Part shown: piece after piece, positions 1-5,537 of the stretch
How the letters are laid out: the number at the start of each line of letters is the position of its first letter
Position numbering within the stretch: the first letter of the stretch is position 1
DNA from: Gammaproteobacteria bacterium
GTDB taxonomy: Bacteria > Pseudomonadota > Gammaproteobacteria > Steroidobacterales > GCA-2729495
Assembly (NCBI GenBank): GCA_023150055.1
Contig: JAKLLP010000138.1
Span: forward strand, 1-6,092
Length of the DNA: 6,092 nucleotides
Direction of reading: 5' to 3'
The notes under the pieces: model-generated
The model's database searches: none
Seen by the model: the letters and a program-made list of their open reading frames with translations, nothing else
Told to the model about the DNA's origin: nothing
Program-made: the position numbers and the translations under genes

Positions 1-1
1 G

Positions 2-468
2 TACGCAACCGGGCTGCGCGTGTCGGAGTTGATCAACCTGCGTCAGGGGCAGATCAATCTCAACCAGGGCGTGCTTCGCGTGCGCGGCAAGGGCGACCGT
101 GAACGGCTGATACCGCTTGGCGAGGAGTCCCAGCGCTGGCTTCGGGAGTTCGTTGCGGGACCGCGCGTGGAAATCCTGCTGGAACGGCAGACGGAATACC
201 TGTTCCCGACCCGGCGCGGGGATCGCATGACGCGCCAGGCTTTCTGGCACATCATCAAGCGCTACGCGAAAAGGCTGACATCCTCGGCAGGCTCTCGCCG
301 CATACGCTGCGGCATGCGTTTGCGACACATCTGTTGAACAATGGCGCGGATCTGCGCGTCGTGCAGATGTTGCTGGGTCACAGCGACCTGTCGACAACCC
401 AGATCTACACCCATGTCGCACGGGAGCGCATGAAGGAGATGCACGCGCAGCATCATCCCCGCGGCTGA
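2..468 (+). CDS. xerD: XerD-type tyrosine recombinase, 3' part, interrupted by a frameshift
   Basis: Site-specific tyrosine recombinase that acts with XerC at dif to resolve chromosome dimers at cell division. The window holds only the catalytic C-terminal domain; the N-terminal part lies left of base 1. Reading starts in frame as [10 protein letters not shown], with the catalytic Arg at 17-19 and Lys (RGKGDR) at 89-91. That frame runs to a stop at 335-337, but family similarity jumps to another frame near the AAAA run at 269-272. From 274 the reading is [16 protein letters not shown], with HxxR at 301-312, His of [10 protein letters not shown] at 379-381 and the Tyr nucleophile at 406-408, ending in HHPRG at 466-468. 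All six catalytic residues are therefore present but split over two frames. One extra base would restore a normal-length linker. I infer a sequencing or assembly error or a recent mutation. The HHPRG end and the dsbC neighbour favour XerD over XerC. Confidence 0.88.
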
Positions 469-600
469 GCGGCCGCGCCCCTGCGGGTGGCGCCCGTAAT
501 TCCGCAGCCCGTATGCTAGACTCCGGCACCGGTATCCAGACCGGATGGCGGGCGCTGCAATTCTCGCATCGCTCAGCAGCCGCAAGCGGAGTGCTTCATC
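469..600. other. Intergenic region xerD-dsbC, no gene seen
   Basis: A GC-rich gap of 132 bases. GCGCC at 475-479 can pair with GGCGC at 489-493, but no T-run follows, so it is not a convincing terminator. A possible extended -10 (TG-n-TAGACT, 514-522) lies about 80 bases before dsbC, but I see no good -35 box. The only frame open across part of it leads into dsbC. An ATG at 513 opens an 86-codon frame that overlaps dsbC out of phase and has no recognisable content. Confidence 0.4.
588..591 (+). promoter_or_regulatory. Ribosome binding site deciding the dsbC TTG start
   Basis: GGAG lies 9 bases before the TTG at 601. This supports the rare start codon, since no ATG or GTG is available in frame between the upstream stop and the signal peptide. 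Confidence 0.6.
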
Positions 601-1347
601 TTGCAGAGGATTCTTCACAAGCTGCGTATTGCAGGCACGCTGCTCGGTGTCCTGGCGGCATTGACCGCGCAGGCCCAGGACGGCGCCGACCTTGTTTACA
701 AGCGGCTGAGCGAACGATTTCCGGAGGTTCGCCCGGAGCAGATCACGCCAGCCCCCATACCGGGGCTGTTTGAACTGCGCCTCGGTCCGCAGATCGCGTA
801 CGTCTCTGCGGATGGCCGGTTTCTTCTGCGCGGTGACATTATTGATGTCGGCACCGATGCCAACCTGACCGAGGCTCGCCGCAGCGCCGCGCGCCTGGCT
901 GCCGTCGAGGATGTCGGCGAGGCGCAGATGATCATTTTTTCGCCGAAGCAGGTGAAACACACGATCAGCGTGTTCACCGACATCGATTGTGGCTACTGCA
1001 GGCGTCTGCACCGGGAAATAGAGCAATATCTCGATGCGGGCATCAGGGTGCGCTACCTGTTTTTCCCGCGCAGCGGGCCCGATACCGAAAGCTGGTCGAA
1101 GGCGGTCACTGTCTGGTGTTCGTCCGACCGCAATGCGGCGCTGACGAAGTCCAAGAGAGGCGAGGTGCTGGCGGCATCGAACTGCAGCCCGACCCCCGTG
1201 CAGCAGCATTATTCCCTCGGAATTACCCTCGGCGTGCAGGGTACCCCGGCGATCATCACGGATTCCGGTGAACTCGTTCCGGGTTATGTGCCGGCCGCCG
1301 AGCTGATGCCTTACCTGGATGGCGGGAAGCAACTGCCGCAAGGCTGA
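601..1347 (+). CDS. dsbC: Periplasmic thiol:disulfide interchange protein, DsbC type
   Basis: Predicted periplasmic disulfide isomerase of the DsbC/DsbG family, which reshuffles wrong disulfides in exported proteins and is kept reduced by DsbD. The 248-residue product begins with a signal peptide: a basic n-region (RILHKLR), a hydrophobic core (residues 10-22) and an AQA site at 23-25, giving a mature protein starting near Gln26. An N-terminal dimerisation domain follows (about 30-90), then a thioredoxin fold with the active site FTDIDCGYC (Cys130, Cys133). The cis-proline is in GTPAI (Pro216). Cys173 and Cys195 match the second, structural disulfide of DsbC. The TTG start is chosen because GGAG (588-591) sits 9 bases upstream, the signal peptide begins there, and no ATG or GTG lies between the in-frame stop at 517-519 and 601. 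Position just after xerD matches E. coli. DsbG is less likely given the context. Confidence 0.93.
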   Translation: MQRILHKLRIAGTLLGVLAALTAQAQDGADLVYKRLSERFPEVRPEQITPAPIPGLFELRLGPQIAYVSADGRFLLRGDIIDVGTDANLTEARRSAARLAAVEDVGEAQMIIFSPKQVKHTISVFTDIDCGYCRRLHREIEQYLDAGIRVRYLFFPRSGPDTESWSKAVTVWCSSDRNAALTKSKRGEVLAASNCSPTPVQQHYSLGITLGVQGTPAIITDSGELVPGYVPAAELMPYLDGGKQLPQG

Positions 1348-1606
1348 CGGGTCTTCGGCCGGCGTGCGTCGCCAATCCGTGGCGGATGGTCCCGGCCTGG
1401 GTTCGAGGTCGTGGTCGTCGTGGCCGGCCTCACGGCCGATGCCTCCGGCCCCCGGCCGGTACTTTCAGGAATGGATCGCAAAGCGCACAGCGCGCAGCGT
1501 GGCAGCCTGCGGCGCCAAGCTCCCGCAAGTCCGTCCGCAGGTCCGTGAGGCGCTATCGTCGTGCCAACCCGCGCGGATTGGCGATAGGGCGGTGACGGCG
1601 CGCCGC
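1348..1606. other. Convergent intergenic region dsbC/fdxA, CCGG-rich, no gene seen
   Basis: This 259-base gap separates two convergent genes. It is dense in GGCCGG-type inverted elements: CCGGCC (1392-1397) can pair with GGCCGG (1422-1427), and CCGG repeats recur at 1445-1459. A second imperfect stem pairs CTATCG (1553-1558) plus CCAA (1564-1567) with TTGG (1578-1581) plus CGATAG (1582-1587), with a one-sided bulge. None is followed by a T-run on either strand. The open frames here are shadows without family-like sequence. It probably holds the transcript ends of dsbC and fdxA, but I cannot place a canonical terminator. Confidence 0.4.
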
Positions 1607-1930
1607 TCAGCGCTCTAGGAGCTTGAGCTTGTCTTCGACCTTGGTCCACTCGTCGGCATCGGCGGGTGGCGTGCCGGCCTCGGTGATGACCGGCCAGAGC
1701 TTGGAGAGTTCGGCGTTCAGCGCCTTGAACTGTTCCTGACCCTCGGGCACCTCGTCCTCTGACATGATGGCCTCCACCGGGCACTCTGGCTCGCACAGCG
1801 TGCAGTCGATGCATTCGTCCGGATCGATCACCAGCATGTTCGGTCCTTCGTGGAAGCAATCCACGGGACACACTTCCACGCAGTCCATGTATTTGCACTT
1901 GATGCACTTCTCGGTGACGACGAACGTCAT
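1607..1930 (-). CDS. fdxA: 7Fe-8S ferredoxin, Azotobacter FdI type
   Basis: Small soluble electron carrier of 107 residues, closely resembling Azotobacter vinelandii ferredoxin I from end to end. Nine cysteines are visible at 9, 12, 17, 21, 25, 40, 43, 46 and 50. From the known FdI structure, the CxxCxxxxC group plus Cys50 correspond to the 3Fe-4S site, and Cys21 with Cys40/43/46 to the 4Fe-4S site; Cys25 would be the free cysteine. Landmarks are [14 protein letters not shown], the [13 protein letters not shown] loop, and the acidic C-terminal extension ending in KLLER that typifies this family. The ATG is preceded by AGGAGAG at close spacing, the strongest ribosome binding site in the window. 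The gene converges on dsbC and follows the NUDIX gene on the same strand, but with its own likely promoter. The electron partner cannot be told from context. Confidence 0.97.
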   Translation of the reverse strand: MTFVVTEKCIKCKYMDCVEVCPVDCFHEGPNMLVIDPDECIDCTLCEPECPVEAIMSEDEVPEGQEQFKALNAELSKLWPVITEAGTPPADADEWTKVEDKLKLLER

Positions 1931-1978
1931 GACTCTCTCCTGCGAAGGCCTGCTTGGCTCTGCCGGGCGTGGCGCGCT

Positions 1979-2006
1979 AATTTAGGCATTTCCTGCCGAA
2001 AATCAA
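1979..2006 (-). promoter_or_regulatory. Probable sigma70-type promoter of fdxA
   Basis: On the minus strand TTGATT (2006-2001) and TAAATT (1984-1979) are 16 bases apart. Each matches its consensus at four of six positions. Transcription would begin about 40 bases before the fdxA ATG. The surroundings are AT-rich against a GC-rich genome, which supports a promoter. The -35 overlaps a small dyad (2000-2013). Confidence 0.45.
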
Positions 2007-2013
2007 ATGATTT
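2000..2013. repeat. Short dyad AAATCA-AA-TGATTT over the fdxA -35 box
   Basis: AAATCA (2000-2005) and TGATTT (2008-2013) are a perfect inverted repeat with a 2-base centre. It overlaps the proposed -35 of fdxA, so it could be an operator. It does not fit the FNR consensus (TTGAT-N4-ATCAA), and I do not recognise it as another known site. Confidence 0.35.
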
Positions 2014-2014
2014 G

Positions 2015-2055
2015 CCGGGTAGATGACCCGGTTGCGACCATTCGCCGCAACCGGG
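2015..2055 (-). terminator. Overlapping hairpins downstream of the NUDIX gene, possible terminator
   Basis: CCCGGTTGCG (2027-2036) and CGCAACCGGG (2046-2055) form a perfect 10-bp stem with a 9-base loop, about 40 bases past the NUDIX stop. A second stem pairs CCGGGT (2015-2020) with ACCCGG (2026-2031) and shares bases with the first, so both cannot form at once. No T-run follows directly on the minus strand, so intrinsic termination is uncertain; a 3'-end stabilising or attenuating structure is also possible. Confidence 0.4.
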
Positions 2056-2095
2056 GGAGTTCAGTTTGTCGCAGAGCGGGCCGGTTACCACTGAC

Positions 2096-2638
2096 TCATG
2101 TCAATGCCCGCCCCGGGGCGGTCACCAGCAGCACAGGGGCCTTGCTGTCGAACCCGGCATCGAGGCAGCGCTCGAGGGCTATGCAGACGCTCGGGAACGC
2201 GATCTCGCTCCACGGAATCTGCCCTGGCGGGAACAGTCGTGTTTCCAGCGTCTCCTCCCCGGCGCCGAAGACGGGGGCGGTGAGCCTGCCGTGAAAAAAA
2301 ACGTGGACCTGCCTGGCCTGGACGACGTCCACGACAGCGAACAATGCCCCGAGCTCGACCTGTGCTTCGGCTTCTTCCCAGGTTTCCCGGATCGCCGCTT
2401 CCCCGAGTGTTTCGCCGAGTTCCATGAATCCGGCGGGAACGGTCCAGAAGCCGTGGCGCGGTTCGATCGCGCGGCGACAAAGCAGAATCTGGCCTTCGTA
2501 CACCGGTACGCAGCCGACCACGACCAGCGGATTCTGGTAGTGGATCCGGCCACAGCTCTTGCATACGTGGCGCGGCCGGTTGTCTCCCGCGGGTACCTCG
2601 AGCGTGACCGCCTGCCCGCAATGGCTGCAGAAATTCAT
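2096..2638 (-). CDS. NUDIX hydrolase with N-terminal zinc ribbon
   Basis: Predicted cytoplasmic pyrophosphohydrolase acting on a nucleoside diphosphate linked to another group; ADP-ribose- or dinucleotide-like substrates are typical of related enzymes, but the substrate cannot be read from sequence. The 180-residue product opens with a zinc ribbon, CSHC at 4-7 and CKSC at 26-29, followed by the segment GRIHYQNP that characterises this subfamily. The NUDIX box covers residues 70-92: Gly70, Glu76 and the metal-binding REtwEE core at 84-89. Its final G-U positions read Glu-Ala, as is usual for zinc-ribbon members. I chose the ATG at 2638 over a GTG at 2707 because the family starts with MxFCxxCG and because a likely promoter lies inside the longer version. 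The ribosome binding site is weak (AGG, about 12 bases upstream). An 8-base homopolymer lies inside the gene at 2294-2301. Confidence 0.93.
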   Translation of the reverse strand: MNFCSHCGQAVTLEVPAGDNRPRHVCKSCGRIHYQNPLVVVGCVPVYEGQILLCRRAIEPRHGFWTVPAGFMELGETLGEAAIRETWEEAEAQVELGALFAVVDVVQARQVHVFFHGRLTAPVFGAGEETLETRLFPPGQIPWSEIAFPSVCIALERCLDAGFDSKAPVLLVTAPGRALT

Positions 2639-2679
2639 CGTGTCGTTTTGCCTGGGTCGATGATATTGCGCCCCCGGGC

Positions 2680-2707
2680 ATTGTACGGCGGCGGCAGGAT
2701 GCACCAA
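2680..2707 (-). promoter_or_regulatory. Possible promoter of the NUDIX gene
   Basis: On the minus strand TACAAT (2685-2680), five of six to the -10 consensus, lies 16 bases after TTGGTG (2707-2702), three of six to the -35. The predicted transcript would start some 35 bases before the ATG at 2638, which fits the shorter start choice. Confidence 0.4.
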
Positions 2708-2718
2708 ACGAGGATTGT

Positions 2719-2755
2719 CGATCTGGGCCGATCTGGCCGATCTGGGCGGATCTGG
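2719..2755. repeat. Four-copy CGATCTGG phased direct repeat
   Basis: CGATCTGG occurs at 2719-2726, 2729-2736 and 2738-2745, with a variant GGATCTGG at 2748-2755. Start-to-start spacings are 10, 9 and 10 bases, close to one DNA helical turn. The array lies between the 3' end of tRNA-Leu and the NUDIX promoter. It is directly followed by GGTC-AGA-GACC (2754-2764), a small hairpin just past the tRNA end. Function is unknown; a tandem duplication or protein-binding array are both possible. Confidence 0.6.
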
Positions 2756-2767
2756 TCAGAGACCCTG

Positions 2768-2851
2768 TGCCGGGAGAGGGACTTGAACCCACACGGTGTC
2801 ACCACCAACGGATTTTGAGTCCGCCGCGTCTACCAATTCCGCCATCCCGGC
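2768..2851 (-). tRNA. tRNA-Leu (anticodon CAA)
   Basis: An 84-base class II tRNA. The acceptor stem GCCGGGA/TCCCGGC pairs perfectly and the discriminator is A. The D-arm carries the usual leucine-type segment GGCGGAATTGGTAGACGC. The anticodon loop is CTCAAAA, with CAA at 2817-2815, so it reads UUG. The long variable arm (GGTG-GTGA-CACC) is typical of tRNA-Leu. The T-loop is TTCAAGT. The T-stem GTGGG/CCCTC has one T-T mismatch (bases 2791 and 2777). The gene does not encode CCA: the A is followed by CAG, so the CCA end must be added enzymatically. It is transcribed away from queA. Confidence 0.96.
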
Positions 2852-2864
2852 GTGCGGGCGGTGA

Positions 2865-2893
2865 AGGATACACGCCGGGTCAAAAGGCGTCCA
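2865..2893 (-). promoter_or_regulatory. Possible promoter of tRNA-Leu
   Basis: On the minus strand TGGACG (2893-2888) and TATCCT (2870-2865) are spaced by 17 bases, four of six each to consensus. Transcription would begin a few bases upstream of the tRNA 5' end at 2851. Confidence 0.4.
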
Positions 2894-2937
2894 CGCGGTT
2901 CGCATGCGGCCGGGGTGAGCCGAATGGCCGGGAAAAG

Positions 2938-2943
2938 TACAAT
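2938..2943 (+). promoter_or_regulatory. Possible -10 box of the queA operon
   Basis: TACAAT matches the -10 consensus at five of six positions. The best -35 at normal spacing is poor (GTGAGC at 2915-2920, three of six). A start about 7 bases downstream would fall at roughly 2950, almost on the queA GTG at 2952. Confidence 0.35.
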
Positions 2944-2951
2944 CCGCGGCC

Positions 2952-3971
2952 GTGGACCTGGCTGAATTCGACTTTGAACTTCCCGCCGAGCTCATCGCGC
3001 AGCAGCCGCTGCCTGAGCGCAGCGCGAGCCGCCTGCTGGTTATGGACCGCACCGGGGCGTGCACAGACCACTGCTTCAGGGACCTGGAGAGCTTTCTCTG
3101 CCGCGGCGACCTGCTGGTTGTCAACGACTCGCAGGTGCTCCCGGCGCGACTGTTCGGGCACAAGCAGAGCGGTGGTCGCATCGAGATGCTGCTGGAGCGG
3201 GTCCTCGATGATTGCAGCGTGTTGGCCCAGCTGCGTAGCAGTCACGCGCCTCGTCCCGGGAGCGGCATCGATTTCGACGGTGGCGCCTGGGCGGTCGTGC
3301 TGCGCCGGCAGGGGCCTTTTTTCGAGTTGCGTTTCGACAGGCCGGTATTGCCCGTGTTGCTGGCTGCCGGCCACATGCCCTTGCCGCCTTACATCCGCCG
3401 CGGCGACCAACCCGCCGACCGGGAGCGCTACCAGACGGTATTCGCCCGGGTGCCAGGCTCGGTCGCGGCGCCGACGGCCGGGCTCCATTTCGATGCGGGT
3501 CTCAGGTCGCGCCTGATCGACAAGGGGGTCGCCATTGCCGACGTCACTTTGCATGTCGGTGCCGGTACTTTCGCCCCATTGCGCGAGGAGCAGCTGGCGA
3601 GCGCGCGCCTGCACAAGGAGCGGATCACGGTCGGCCCCGAACTCGTCGCTGCCGTGGTGGCGGCTCGCGCGGCCTCCCGCCGGGTCATTGCCGTCGGCAC
3701 GACGGTGATGCGGGCGCTGGAGACCGCGGCAGGCCAGGGCGTGCTGGCGCCGTACGAGGGCGAGACCGACCTCTTCATCAGGCCGGGACACGAGTTTCGC
3801 GTCGCCGATGCGCTGATCAGCAATTTTCACCTGCCGCGATCCTCACTGCTCATCCTGGTGTGTGCGTTCGCCGGGCGCGGGAGGGTACTTGCAGCCTATG
3901 GTCATGCGGTCGAGCGTGGCTACAGGTTTTTCAGTTATGGTGATGCGATGTTCCTGGAAAGGTCGCCATAG
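2952..3971 (+). CDS. queA: S-adenosylmethionine:tRNA ribosyltransferase-isomerase
   Basis: Cytoplasmic enzyme of queuosine synthesis. It moves and rearranges the ribosyl group of S-adenosylmethionine onto the preQ1 base already in the tRNA, giving epoxyqueuosine. The 339-residue product shows family landmarks in order: FDFELPAELIAQQPLPERSA (7-26), GDLLVVNDSQVLPARL (52-67), GHMPLPPYI (140-148), RYQTVFA (159-165), VAAPTAGLHF (171-180), TLHVGAGTF (199-207), VGTTVMRALE (248-257), SNFHLP (290-295) and YRFFSYGDAMF (324-334). It is slightly shorter than the E. coli protein (356), mostly at the C-terminus. The GTG start aligns with the E. coli N-terminus and has no clear Shine-Dalgarno. The usual NDT-R/K-V element reads NDSQV here. 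It is followed by tgt after 27 bases, so the two are probably co-transcribed. Confidence 0.97.
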   Translation: MDLAEFDFELPAELIAQQPLPERSASRLLVMDRTGACTDHCFRDLESFLCRGDLLVVNDSQVLPARLFGHKQSGGRIEMLLERVLDDCSVLAQLRSSHAPRPGSGIDFDGGAWAVVLRRQGPFFELRFDRPVLPVLLAAGHMPLPPYIRRGDQPADRERYQTVFARVPGSVAAPTAGLHFDAGLRSRLIDKGVAIADVTLHVGAGTFAPLREEQLASARLHKERITVGPELVAAVVAARAASRRVIAVGTTVMRALETAAGQGVLAPYEGETDLFIRPGHEFRVADALISNFHLPRSSLLILVCAFAGRGRVLAAYGHAVERGYRFFSYGDAMFLERSP

Positions 3972-5147
<1,176 letters not shown>

Positions 5148-5182
5148 TATGCCGCTATTTTTCCGGGGCTTGCCTTAACTTC

Positions 5183-5190
5183 AGGGGAAG
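5183..5190 (+). promoter_or_regulatory. Ribosome binding site of yajC
   Basis: AGGGGAAG lies just before the yajC ATG at 5193. It is the clearest Shine-Dalgarno in the + strand operon, in contrast to queA, tgt and secD. High translation fits the known abundance of YajC in E. coli. Confidence 0.6.
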
Positions 5191-5192
5191 AT

Positions 5193-5519
5193 ATGGGTTT
5201 TTTCATCCAGGACGCGTGGGCGCAGGACATGCCTTCACCGACCGATCCGTTTCTCTCGATGCTGCCGTTGCTGCTGGTGTTCGTCGTTTTCTATTTCTTC
5301 CTGATCCGTCCCCAGAGCAAACGCCAGAAGGAGCACAAGGAAATGGTCTCCAGACTGGCCGTCGGCGACGAGGTCGTGACCACCGGCGGCGTGCTCGGCC
5401 GGATAACCGAGATCGGCGAGCAGTTCATCCAGGTCGAGGTCGCGGACGGGGTGCGCATCAAGGTGCAGCGGCACACCGTCGGCGCAGTCATGCCAAAGGG
5501 CACGATCAAGAACGCCTGA
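5193..5519 (+). CDS. yajC: Sec translocon accessory subunit YajC
   Basis: Small inner-membrane protein that associates with SecDF and the SecYEG translocon. The 108-residue product (110 in E. coli) has the family opening MGFFIQDAWAQ, then one strongly hydrophobic membrane segment at about 22-38 (MLPLLLVFVVFYFFLIR). The hallmark IRPQSKRQKEHKEM follows at 38-51, then the soluble domain with GDEVVTTGGVLGRITEI. Positive charges after the membrane segment fit a cytoplasmic C-terminal domain. It starts 45 bases after tgt and ends 18 bases before secD, consistent with the queA-tgt-yajC-secD cluster of gammaproteobacteria. I see no clear terminator or promoter in the tgt-yajC gap, although AATAAT at 5143-5148 is -10-like without a -35. 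Confidence 0.97.
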   Translation: MGFFIQDAWAQDMPSPTDPFLSMLPLLLVFVVFYFFLIRPQSKRQKEHKEMVSRLAVGDEVVTTGGVLGRITEIGEQFIQVEVADGVRIKVQRHTVGAVMPKGTIKNA

Positions 5520-5537
5520 CCCGGAAACGACGCATTC

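Noticed and set aside
266..274. Programmed -1 frameshift signal in xerD
   Set aside because: In the zero frame the codons GCG-AAA-AGG do not allow good re-pairing one base back, and I see no strong downstream stimulatory stem. An error or mutation is simpler.
475..493. Stem GCGCC/GGCGC after xerD as terminator
   Set aside because: Only 5 bp with no T-run after it; expected by chance in this base composition.
262..1341. Long open frame (359 codons) on the minus strand opposite dsbC
   Set aside because: It lies antisense to xerD and dsbC, has an Arg- and Ala-rich composition typical of GC-rich shadow frames, and shows no family motif. The + strand gene is certain.
1311..1907. 198-codon minus-strand frame overlapping fdxA
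   Set aside because: It is out of frame with the unmistakable ferredoxin and reads as Arg- and Gly-rich filler.
2639..2707. Longer NUDIX start at GTG 2707
   Set aside because: The extra 23 residues do not resemble the family, which starts at the zinc ribbon, and the stretch contains a likely promoter.
2880..3830. 316-codon minus-strand open frame opposite queA
   Set aside because: It is a shadow of queA with low-complexity Arg, Ala and Gln content and no recognisable domain or start signal.
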